From Apteryx mantelli (Eukaryota; Chordata; Aves; Apterygiformes; Apterygidae), in the NCBI RefSeq assembly GCF_036417845.1, contig NC_089981.1, positions 38,012,668 through 38,076,667 on the forward strand: DNA of 64,000 nt, in the 5' to 3' direction. The translations under genes were made by a program, and so were the position numbers. How positions within the stretch are numbered: the stretch's first letter is position 1; each line of letters opens with the position of its first letter. The notes beneath the pieces are model-generated. The model saw only the letters and a program-made list of their open reading frames with translations. It made no database searches and was not told the origin of the DNA. Positions 25,056-36,709 of this stretch are shown one piece after another.

Positions 25056-25322
25056 TGTGCGAGTAAATGTGGTGCATACGAGGAGTGCCGAGGTGCCAGC
25101 CGTGGCATAGGGAGCCGTAGAGCAGCTGTTGATGGGCAGCGGGAGTGGCAGCCCACCCGGTCAGCCTGCCCCGAAGAGAGTCCTGCGCCAGGCACGGGGG
25201 CTGCACTGTCTCCCTTCCGGCTTTGATGCCTCTCGGGGACTGCTGGGGATGGCACAGGTGATGGCACTTGTGTGCCTGTGGAGGGGATGCCCCTGGAATG
25301 AGAGCATCGCTTCGCTCCTCAG
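25056..25322. promoter_or_regulatory. CpG-dense patch (possible small orphan CpG island)
   Basis: By eye there are about twelve CpGs in the first 190 bp and two more to 25318, in sequence well over 55% GC, against flanks with almost none. Frames on both strands (25004-25267 minus, 25129-25371 plus) are open here mainly because GC-rich DNA has few stops; they carry no domain. It could be an orphan CpG island, a GC-rich old insertion or a regulatory element. No strand is preferred. Confidence 0.35.
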
Positions 25323-25329
25323 TTGCCCC

Positions 25330-25920
25330 TGCCTAACTACCAGACTTCTGGCCGCTAGCAAGTTGAACTGAACCTCATGGCCAAGGTATGGGATATGCTG
25401 TGTTTCACGACAGTCCCACTAGCTAATGTTGAGCTCAGTAAAATCCTGCTGCTGGTTTTCAGCAAATCTGCTAGAGTATGGACAGCAGGATTGCACTGAG
25501 GTAAAGGGATATGATTGTCACAAAACATGTGTTTTTAGATGTGGCCCAGACAGACCTCCAGAGGTACAGATTTGTGCTGTTCTGAACAAAGGCAGGTATC
25601 ATTGCTTCAACCATGTGTTACCTATTTGCAGTCACAAAGTGCACCAGTTGCCCAAGCAAGAATGTAATGTAGACCACTGACTGACTGTAGGTTTATAGTG
25701 GCTGTACTGATAGAGCCACTGAACAATTTGTCAGACTGTTTCTTTTGCTTTCAGATGAGACGAAGATTTCCTTTCTTCTCATCTGTGTGGATGTGGGTCT
25801 TTTAAAGAACAGGTTAGAGAAACAGCTGTCAGGAATGACATAGTTGATCTTGCTTTAGGGCAAGCTGAAAGACCTTTTTGCATCTCTTTCATCCTTTCTT
25901 TCTATAACTGGAGGTGGCCC
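25330..25920. other. Non-coding stretch
   Basis: Contains an 84-codon plus frame (25426-25680) with several Cys but no recognised family and no splice support. Otherwise nothing noted. Confidence 0.45.
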
Positions 25921-25924
25921 TAGC

Positions 25925-25951
25925 AAAATAAATAAATAAATAAATAAATAT
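25925..25951. repeat. (AAAT)n microsatellite
   Basis: About six AAAT units, interrupted at the right by TATAAAAAAA. Confidence 0.9.
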
Positions 25952-25954
25952 AAA

Positions 25955-26265
25955 AAAATGCATGTATATATTTGTTCTTTCCAGCCTCCTGCATTTTTCA
26001 GCAAAATCTAAACTAGCTGAAGGAGTAGTCCCTTTAAATGCAACATCTTTTGAAGTCTGTAGGTATAAAAAGACAGTCATTGTTCGGTGCACCTCCACAA
26101 AGAATCCTTCTTAATCCTGATTGTGTGTATTCATCCCTTGGTTGAGCTTTCCCATGCAGAGGAATTTGAGTTGATTCACATTGCTTCATAAATGCACATA
26201 GGGTAATACATCAGACTTTCCTTTTAAGCAATCTGATCAGTTCTGACACTTTCTAACTCCATTAA
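25955..26265. other. AT-rich non-coding stretch, nothing recognised
   Basis: No gene or repeat noted. Confidence 0.5.
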
Positions 26266-26269
26266 AAAA

Positions 26270-26410
26270 TCCCTATGGTAGTTAAGAGCACCCATTAGCG
26301 CAAACAAATTCCCGAAGCCCTTTAGAGTATTTGCTTTGCCATGCCATTAAATTGTTTACAAAGCCTGGAGCTTTGCTTCCAATATACAGTCAATACAATT
26401 TAGGGAATAG
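26270..26410. promoter_or_regulatory. Candidate conserved non-coding element
   Basis: A short complex block containing CCATTAGCGCAAAC, CCCGAAGCCC and TTGTTTAC (forkhead-like), with isolated CpGs kept in AT-rich flanks. Texture-based call. Confidence 0.25.
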
Positions 26411-26414
26411 ATGA

Positions 26415-27195
26415 AGATTTTTTTTCTGGTATTATAAGTGTATTTGTGTTGTCCTAAAAGACAATGTGTTGAAGCTCACAAGATTACCCCAGTTGGAACA
26501 ATTGTGACTAGAAAATGGTCCTGGAAGAGTTTTGAGACTCAGAATTTTGATACGCAGTTTGGTATAATGCAGTCTTGAAAAATCAGGGAAACAGTCCTGA
26601 CACTGTGCTATTACTTGGACTTTGTCCAAGTCATTTCTCTTACTGCTGCCCCTTCTTGTTTTTTGCCTTCACAGCTCTGCTTGTCCAGTTCCGATTGCTT
26701 AAATCCAGGCCCAGTCAAGGCATTACTTAAACATTTATTTAAGTTCCTTTTAAGTGTTCCCTTCCTGAACTGGGTCCTAAAGTTTGTCATTGTTCCAATG
26801 GGGACTTGGCATCAACTGGGACCTCAAGGTGTTACTGTACCTATTCCCTGATTTTAAAGGAAAAAGAATGCAAATTTCACGGAGATTTCAGGCTCTGAAT
26901 CAGACTTTAATCTCTCTGTTAGATGGAAAGCACAGTTTCTGGGGCAAGGAGCTTGCTAGTTGAGTCTGGTTCAAAAAGATCTTAGCAGTTCCAGTAATTA
27001 CTCATTTCATCAATCCGTCTAAATTTAAAGTGAGCTAAACCAAGTTCTTTCCTATAATGTCTACTTCAAATAGTGCTGCTTTACATTTGGACCGCCAAAT
27101 AAGGAAATAGACCTTAATCTTCCAGGAGTTTCTTTCCCTTTTAGTTTGTATAACGCAGAGACTTGCTGTAACAAGAGCCCTTCTTTCTATGAAAC
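26415..27195. other. Non-coding stretch, nothing recognised
   Basis: Short overlapping frames without domains; no repeat identified. Confidence 0.5.
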
Positions 27196-27199
27196 CTGT

Positions 27200-27755
27200 T
27201 TAACATACTGGACTAAACAAACTATCTCCTAAAGAAAGTATGAGCGTTTTTTGTGTGCGCCTTGCTCTAGCACTGGCTCTTGAGGACATTTCTGCATTTG
27301 TCGATGTACTAATTGAGCGATGCATTTTAGACAGCTTCTGTGTTCTGATTTGTTTTGTTGTGCTTTTTTTTCCTCCCTCCCTTCTTCCCCTTTTAATTTG
27401 TCTAGGCAAAAAAAAAGCCCCTCCAGTGTTGTTTCCTGCACAGACCATTCTTAAGAGCTCGTTGGACAGCGCAGGGCTCTTGAAGTGATAGCTAATTGGT
27501 GAAAGAAAGGCCCTGATTGTCTTGAGGGAGCTGGAAAGTGCTGCGTGTGCTGCTGAAAGGGACTAGGGAGAAGGTGCCTGGTTTCGCTGAGCAGCTGCTG
27601 CTGGAGATGTTTGGAGATTACATCAGCATTGGAAAAAAGGGGCAAAAAAAAAAAGTCCAACTTCAGAGACGGAGTTTATGGAGTTTTTTTCCCTTCCAAA
27701 GGTCTTCTGACAATACTGTCATTGTCAGTATAAAAGTTGTTAATTCTTTATGAAT
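27200..27755. promoter_or_regulatory. Possible conserved non-coding block (weak)
   Basis: Frames on both strands overlap here (27200-27448 minus, 27240-27488 plus, 27538-27753 plus), none with a domain. The sequence is more complex than its flanks, with a few CpGs and a GATAGCTAATTGG word near 27487. A pyrimidine-rich tract lies at 27366-27393. Confidence 0.2.
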
Positions 27756-27759
27756 AGCA

Positions 27760-30110
<2,351 letters not shown>

Positions 30111-30131
30111 TTGATTCCTTTATCCCTGCAG

Positions 30132-30157
30132 AAGAGCAGCTCACATTTTCCATGCAA
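30132..30157 (+). other. Mini-exon-like unit (26 nt) with strong splice sites
   Basis: The acceptor TTCCTTTATCCCTGCAG ends at 30131 and the donor GTAAGAG starts at 30158, leaving 26 nt that begin AAGAGCAGCTC and end CATGCAA. Both sites are close to consensus. It lies about 1 kb upstream of the CpG island on the plus strand. It could be a micro-exon of an unseen transcript; chance pseudo-exons of this quality also occur in a window this long. Confidence 0.15.
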
Positions 30158-30159
30158 GT

Positions 30160-31090
30160 AAGAGATCATGGTCTTGTTATAGACCTTACTCTTATACAGG
30201 CCAGATTTGCATTGACCTCTGTAGCAATGTTTGTAGGGCTGATGGGAGGGAATCGTCAGAATGCTATAGTGCATGAGGTACCCTCACTGCTCTCCTTAAT
30301 GACCTTTGGCGGGGGGAAAAAGAGGGCTGGTAGTGGATGAACTTGCTGATTTGTAGGAGTAGTGAATGGTGGGTATATATCCTGTGGACAACCGCTGTCC
30401 CAAAAGTCAGCATTGGGCAAATATGTAGAACAATCTGTCAGTGGGCCAGTTCTGTTCATATTTGTCTGTTTAAATCCTTTAATTTTGGCCTTACGTGGGT
30501 TACAAGGATTTCACTCTGATTTTAGGAATGGTGTGGTTAATGTTTGGCATAATATTGCTCTGCATCCTATACAGGCAAAATTGGCTGGGGCACTGAAGAA
30601 TTTATTAGAACATTAAAGTTTTGAGCCCCCTATATTCAATTTAATAAAAATATATTTATTTTGACTACAGAATTTATTTGGATGATTCAAATGCCCTTCA
30701 TAAAAGACCTTGTTGCCTATTAAACTCTGTATGCATTCAAGGTAATTTTAATAGTGTCTTGTTTAATTTCTGTGGATATATCCTGTTTTTATCCAGTGCT
30801 ACCAGACTGTTTCAAAATGGGAGGCCATACTGTTTGCACAGCCACTGTGAAATTAGGGCTATCCCTTTTTGAATGTGCAAAGTATAAGGGAAATGAGGAT
30901 TTTCTTTTTTCTCTTAAGGATATGCCTGTTCTCTTTTCATGGAGATAATCGAAAGCTAGGCCCTGTGAAAGCTGGTCGTGGTATGACATAGAGGTGTCTA
31001 TCAGTGTTTCCTGCCATGCTGCTGTGGATGTCTGAACAGAGAGAGGTAACGGGACCCCCTCAGTTTCCTTCAAGGAAACCACGTCAAGTC
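30160..31090. other. AT-rich non-coding stretch, nothing recognised
   Basis: Several overlapping short frames on both strands; none has a recognised domain. This stretch separates the mini-exon-like unit from the CpG island. Confidence 0.5.
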
Positions 31091-31094
31091 TTGG

Positions 31095-31395
31095 GTCGGG
31101 CATCATGTCTCTGCAGGGTGCTGTATGGCGTCACCTCGGCAAACCGGCCGCGTTGGCCATGCAGCAGTGCGCCCTGCCCTGCCATCGTCGCGCGTTGTCC
31201 ATGCGCACCGTGATGGTGAGCAGCCGAGGTGGGCCCGGGCTCTCGCTCTCACGTCATGGGGAGCAGAGCGGGTTCGGGGAGCCCTCCTGGCTGCAAAATG
31301 GCTGCTGGGGGCTGCTCTGGGACCCCAAAAGGGGCATCTGGAGCGTGGGGGTCCGGCACAGATGTGTAGCATTCCGTGGTCCTGCGGGGTGGTGC
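31095..31395. promoter_or_regulatory. Compact CpG island (best promoter candidate in the window)
   Basis: By hand I count about 24 CpGs in roughly 320 bp, with GC content far above the AT-rich flanks. Promoter-type words occur: TGCGCAC (NRF1 half-site) near 31203, TCACGTCATG (CRE/ATF half-site) near 31249, and CAAAATGGCTGC (YY1-like) near 31295. A good donor sequence, ATG|GTGAGC, has its GT at 31216, so a short plus-strand first exon ending at 31215 is possible. Frames of 122-125 codons are open on both strands at once, as expected for GC-rich DNA, and none shows a domain. It may be the promoter of a non-coding transcript, an orphan CpG island acting as an enhancer, or an alternative promoter of a host gene. 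Confidence 0.55.
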
Positions 31396-31399
31396 CACT

Positions 31400-31710
31400 G
31401 ATTGATTTGTCCTCTTGTACTCTTGATTTAACCATATTTTTTTTCCCTTCAGGAAAATACTGTATAAACATAATAATAAATAAGGTTAAAATATTTTTTT
31501 AAAAATTGAAAAGCTGGGTAGTGCCTGTCCTCACAAGTTATTTTCTGTTTACAAGGCAGTGAAGTGAAAGAAAAACTTTGGAGAATACCTGCTTCGTGTC
31601 AAGTACTCATACTTATGTAGGATCCATCCCAAAGTCTGTATTTCAATGGGAGTTTAGAGGATTGGCTGGAAATCACTCTAGAGTCTGTTAAAATTCATTC
31701 AGTTTCAGGT
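31400..31710. other. AT-rich stretch right of the CpG island
   Basis: AATAATAAATAAGG at 31470-31483 is A-rich but has no clear polyadenylation context. Nothing else recognised. Confidence 0.45.
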
Positions 31711-31714
31711 TGGT

Positions 31715-31800
31715 TTTAAGCAGGTACTTATGCCCTACTGATTTTGTTTGTCCTTAAGCATGTATGTAAAGATAAGCATGTGCTTAACAGCTGTTTAGAA
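31715..31800. repeat. MITE relic of the 'TTAAGCACATGC' type (weak)
   Basis: CCTTAAGCATGTATGTAAAG and ATAAGCATGTGCTTAACAG are imperfect inverted copies of the core words seen at 9.0 kb. They are close together, as in a shortened palindromic element. Confidence 0.35.
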
Positions 31801-31804
31801 CTAT

Positions 31805-33280
31805 GGATAATGTGAATGAAGACTGCAATATGGGGACTTCAGGACAAGAAACAAAGGTATATAGGGAGAAATGGAAAAACAATAGAAAAATACTGTGATT
31901 TTAAAATTCCTTACTAGTATAAAATTAATTGTAATTATATAGATGAAAATCCATTACAACTAAATATATTCTGTATATGTTTATTAATTTATAGGATTAA
32001 TATGCTACACAGTGATTGAAATGGCAATAAAACCTATTGAATATAACACTTTCTGCTTTAAGGCATTATCCCAAAGAACCCCTGCTCTATTTTTTGAAAA
32101 GCAAGTTTTTGTAAATCCGCTGATGGAAAAAATGGTAGATTTTGTCTCAAACTGTGTTCGGTACTGTGCTGCTGTTATAAGCAACAACTAGCTTTGCCCT
32201 GTTGGGTCAGTACTAAAAGCAGATGTAATTACAGAAGCTTATAAGCCAGCTGTAATGCAGTTAAAAAAACCCCTCTCTAATATTCCACTGTTACTGAGAA
32301 AGATTTTCTTTTGTGTGACATGGTTTCTTGAATACAAATGTCTATAAATACAGCTATACATATAAAATGCTATATATAAATATATATTTATATAAAATAA
32401 CAGGCAAACAAACATGGGCCCATATGATGTATGAATGCTGAACTGTTACTATGAAATTTTAACCGCATGTTTGTGTTTATAGAGTTATGTTTTGGTTTGG
32501 TTTTAGCCAAAGATTGGAACAAAAGTATGACTCAGTACGTCAGTACTATTTCTAATTTTGTGACTACCTTAGGGAGGTTATCATAACGGCTCATGTCTGA
32601 ATTTCCTTCTGTGTAAAATCAATGTTATATACGTTTGGCTATAAGCATAAACAGATATGTGTGTGGGTATGTGCCTTTTCCGCTTTGTTATGCTCTTCAG
32701 TCTTTTATAGTTCTGAATGAAAAATGGCTAGGTTTAGCAGCTTAAGTAACTGAGGTTGCAAAATGATATTTGTGTTGATGTATATTAGGACTGTGTTAAT
32801 TTACAGTGGCCATTCTCCTGGTACCAGTGCTACCAGTGTAACCAATAAAGAGAATTTCCTCCCAAACCACTTAGCCGTTTTTAAGTTCCGCAATTGATAC
32901 TCTGTGATTTTTTTTTTCCAGGGCTCAGACTTTCTGACCTGTAAAAGCACAACTGATTGTAAATATCCTGTCCTGTGCAAATGTAATTGCTGTCTGACAT
33001 TCTGTAACGTGCACAAAGTTGGCATTATGGACTGCATTATAATATGGAGAACTAATTACAGATAAGCTCATGCTCTGATGAGCATGTAATTATATTTATT
33101 GATTAAAATAAATCTACAGTTTTATTTTGCAGTGTCATTACAATGGCATCCACTTAAACAATTACTGTCAAACCATGTAAACCCAACTGCAGTAGGACTC
33201 CCTTAAATGGATCTGGTGATGCAACAGGTGGTCTAATTACTTTAGGTAGGTCCATTACAGCAAACTCCAGAGTGGAGAAT
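31805..33280. other. AT-rich non-coding stretch
   Basis: A very AT-rich TATA-type low-complexity patch lies at about 32355-32400. A pseudo-exon-like pair is rejected separately. Nothing else recognised. Confidence 0.5.
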
Positions 33281-33284
33281 CTGA

Positions 33285-33430
33285 AGACACAAGTAGGGAT
33301 ACAATTATGTTGACTCTCGCAGAAGGAATCTGAACAGCTGGGGGCCCCGTGGCTTCTCCGCCAACTGCTTACAATGAGCTGCCGCACTGCAAAGTAAGGC
33401 TCAGGGGAAATCTTGCAACTGGCTAGCACT
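33285..33430. promoter_or_regulatory. Candidate conserved non-coding element (weak)
   Basis: A GC-richer, CpG-keeping block with GGGGGCCCCGTGG near 33341 and GCCGCACTGC near 33381, between AT-rich flanks. A 91-codon minus frame overlaps it without a domain. Confidence 0.2.
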
Positions 33431-33544
33431 GCTACCCTGGTTCATACACTAAGGCACAGCTCAAGGGAATGGACAAATATTGTTAGAATCTCTATAGCTA
33501 GATTCATCAAGTCATTGGACTGTAGGACAATTCAAGGGCAGAAG

Positions 33545-33600
33545 CCTTGTCACACTTATACCAGCAGAAACCCTGAGTAACTTCATAAAATGCATTTGTT
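33545..33600. repeat. Possible MITE fragment (weak)
   Basis: TTATACCAGCAGAAACCC followed by GAGTAACTTCATAAAATG recalls the internal order 'TACACCAG...GAGTAACTCCATTGA' of old sauropsid MITEs. Short and degraded. Confidence 0.2.
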
Positions 33601-34029
33601 TCATGCTTGATTGTCACCGAAGTGGATGACCTTCTGGTGTGGCCCTTGGACTCTTGGCATAGGCAGGGCTAGTAACACCATCTTTTAATAAGACTGCCAA
33701 GCACTTCCAGTTCTAAGGCCCTATTTTCAGCTGTTCAAAACTTTTTCAAAGTAGCTGTTCAAGCTAGAATTTTCCATGTTGCATTGGGTGTCTGCTTCAG
33801 GCTGAATTCTCTTCAGAAAGTTTCAGCCAGAACAGTTTAGCCTCTTCCAAGAACAAGGCTAGAGAAAAATACATTGTTTTACCCAGGCTAAAAAAAAAAA
33901 TCACTGCCCATATTTTTCTTTGAAAAGATATAGTCCTCCCACTCCAGGACATGAAATTCGTCTGGGATTTTGTTTGTTTGTTGTTTTTTTTCTGTCAGAG
34001 ATGTGTGACTCTTGTTCACATGAAGGAAA

Positions 34030-34790
34030 CTACCTACTTCAAATTGAGGGGGGACAAGACCAGATCTGATGTGGGGAAATGAGGAGGGCAACGAGAATTT
34101 GGAACCTGTTTGGAAAAAAAGAAACTCGAATGAGGCTTAGATGGGCAAAGGGGGAAAGTGGACCTGTACACAGCTGATGCTGGACTGAACCATGTAGGAA
34201 GACTGGCGCTGAGAGTGAGGGATAGAGATAAGAGGGTGGATGGCACCTGCTGGATGGGTGGTGGGAATTAAGGGCTGTTCAGGCTAAGAGTCTGGGGCAA
34301 AAAAATTATGGGATGCTGGGAAGAAGTTAAGGGAGGCTGTGCGTATTGATCTGAGAAGAAAGAGCAGCATAGCAGGGAGAGTGGGAATAAGTGCATAACG
34401 ATGCTGAAACCAGACCAGGCAGTGAGGAGATGAACATTGACACTGGATATAGGGGCTGAAATCCAGGTAGAAGCAGGTAAACAGTTCCCTGAAGGCCGTG
34501 CTGAGGCAGGAGAGAGACTGGACGAAATTAGGATTGTTTGTGCTAGGACACAGGGCAAAAGTGTAGGCTGGGAGAATATGCACATGCATAGTGGAGGCTG
34601 AAATGGATGGTAAGGCTGGAGCTGGGAGGCTTGGATTTGCTGAGCAAAGCGATTTGACGTGGAACAAGAAGACCAATGAACTGCAGAAGTGTGCGCTCCA
34701 CATTGCAGAAGTAAAGAGGATGGGACTAAGACGGAGGGCTAAAAATAGGTTGGCAATGGCAGGGCCAAAGGAATAAGAGCTGGATAAAAT
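34030..34790 (+). other. Strongly purine-rich (G+A) strand segment
   Basis: For about 750 bp the plus strand is dominated by G and A in irregular GGGA, GAGG, GCTGGGA and GGAAG words, with no fixed period. The complementary pyrimidine-rich strand has few stop codons, which explains the overlapping minus frames of 139 and 105 codons. They show no domain and should not be read as genes. The texture resembles old decayed repeats with 'GGGACTGGGAGCAGGAAC'-like units that I remember from turtles, but I cannot name a family. Alternatives are a decayed purine-rich satellite or strand-biased mutation. Confidence 0.5.
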
Positions 34791-34794
34791 GTCT

Positions 34795-36485
34795 GCTAGA
34801 CCATCTCCCTTTAAAATATTGATGTAAATCCTGGGGCTAAAGCTTCATCATTCTTTATCCAAAAGCCAATTTCTGTGAAAACTGCTGTCAAAAATTCCTC
34901 CTTTCCAGCTACTACTCATCCTCCAGCACAAAGTGCTCTGGACCTGTGTACTCAGTTTTGCTGGTAACATGTGGACGTGTCAGTGTGGAATTAGATGCTA
35001 AGCATTTATAGGGCCTTATTAATACAATGTAGCAAAGTCAAGCACTGAGACTGAGACAGTGACAGAATTAAGGCTTTCTGTAAAATTTATGATCTGCTCC
35101 CTGGGCATGATAATATAGTCTTACATTGCATTTTTCCACAAGTTCCTTTATCATTTACTGCACAGGTAAAATGCTCTGGGGTTGAAGTTTGCAGGAGAAA
35201 TGCTTTGAATATTATGGAAATTGGAAGATGGAGTGTGAAAGACAGAGCTTTGGGAAGATTAAGGTAAATCATGAGGAAATTAATTCTATCTTTGCCTGCC
35301 ACTGAGTTCTGAGTGAAAACATTCAGACATATGCTTTTTTTTTTTTGGGCTGCTTACCTGGAAATCCTGGGTCTAATTTGCTTGTGTGCCAAGCACTTAC
35401 AGATGCAGATACTGGTGCCTAATGCAAATACGCTGAGAATTCAGTTCCTGAGAATCTGAAGTGAGACATCTATGATAAGCAGATGCTATCTTCTGTGCCT
35501 TGATTGCAAAATGAGATAACAAGGATATTTCAAAAACATTAATCAATGTCTGCAAAACATATAAACATTAAAGGATATTAAGGAGGAAATAAATTATTCT
35601 TGTGCAGGGGACCAAACATTGACAACGAACAAAACAACGAACAAAACTCATTAAGCGTGCACTGTCCATCCTGTCCACTGAATGTGGCAGGAATCTGATG
35701 GAAGAAATAATCTACTTGGTAACTGAGTATTAATAAAAATAGAGAGGAAACAACTCTTCCTACTCCCCTTGTGCACCAGAAGAAACTTCTAGTTGCTTAG
35801 TTGGTTCTTTCGAATCTGGTAGTGGGCTCTTAACATGCCCAGTGGTTTAAGCTACTCAAGCGAGATGAGCAGAGGAATTTGTCCAGTACAGTTTAGTTTC
35901 TAGATCCTGTTCCCACTTTAAGTGTGCAATAGATGAGAAGCCTCCAGCACAGAGATGCAAGTACTCTGAATGCATGCAGAAGAAAAAATTTAAGGAGAAT
36001 TAAGGTTGGAAAGGGAGACATCCATAGCATTTAGGTATATTTGGGAGGTTTCTGGCTTTGCACTGTTGGCCTTAGACACCAAGATTGCATATCAGTGGTG
36101 GGTGTGTAAATCATTTTACTGAATGAGCCCAGGTAAATTTGTAGCCCAAGTCTCATATTTACAGGAATGTCTGAACTTAAGACCAGCCTGCATGACTGAA
36201 GAGGCCAAATTCCACAAGTCCTGGCTGACTCCTTTTTGAAAACAGGCTTAGGTTCTGAAGCCAGTGAAGCAGCCTTAAGATTCTTCATCAGTGTTTCTAA
36301 TTGACCATCTGTAAGGTGAATAGTCTCTCTTTTCTTTAATATCAAGAACTCTAATAAATTTAATTTTTCTTCGCCCCTAGGTTATAAAAAGTCAAAATAG
36401 TTACTGCTGGGTTTGAGGAATTATTAGCAAATAATAAAATTTAGACATGGATATCTCTCCTCCGTAGTCTTTATGTTAAGACAAA
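34795..36485. other. Non-coding stretch, nothing recognised
   Basis: A poly-T run (35334-35346) is present. The 104-codon minus frame at 36031-36345 has no recognised domain. Confidence 0.45.
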
Positions 36486-36489
36486 TTCA

Positions 36490-36705
36490 TGGAGGAAGAA
36501 TCCATCAAGGACTATTAAATGTAGGATATCTCTGTGTTACAGATTGTTGGATGCTGGGAGAGGATATTAAAGAAGCATCACTATATGCTTGTCCTGTTGT
36601 TATTCTCTTCTTAGACATCCACTGTTGATCATGATGGGACACAGGCTGCAGTGTTAACTGGTCTGATCCAGCACAGTGTACTGGTCCATGACCCTTCCTT
36701 TGCAT
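36490..36705 (+). repeat. CR1-like LINE 3' fragment (degraded)
   Basis: GGATGCTGGGAGAGGATATT, then CTTGTCCTGTTGTTATTCTC, then AACTGGTCTGATCCAGCACA follow the order of a CR1-related 3' end common in turtles and crocodilians ('GATGCTGGGACTGGA..', '..CCTGTTCTGTTCATTC..', '..GGTCTGACCCAGTATGG'). The match is patchy and the family name is uncertain. Confidence 0.4.
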
Positions 36706-36709
36706 CTGA

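Noticed and set aside
25426-25680. 84-codon frame with several Cys
   Set aside because: No recognisable spacing or family, an ordinary ATG context and no splice support. Length is within chance.
31103-31502. 122- and 125-codon frames on opposite strands in the CpG island
   Set aside because: Both strands are open at once because GC-rich DNA has few stops. The residues are Arg/Ala/Pro/Gly-rich without a domain.
32918-32944. Acceptor TTTTTTTTCCAG followed within 19 nt by a GTAAAA donor-like site
   Set aside because: The donor is weak and the exon would be only 19 nt. Weaker than the two mini-exon candidates kept.
34284-34703. 139-codon minus-strand open frame, the longest in its area
   Set aside because: It lies on the pyrimidine-rich strand of the purine-biased segment, where stop codons are rare by composition. 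No domain, no splice support, and a second minus frame overlaps it.
36031-36345. 104-codon minus-strand frame with a plausible-looking N-terminus
   Set aside because: No known domain recognised, no splice sites at its ends, and overlapping sequence texture is ordinary intergenic.
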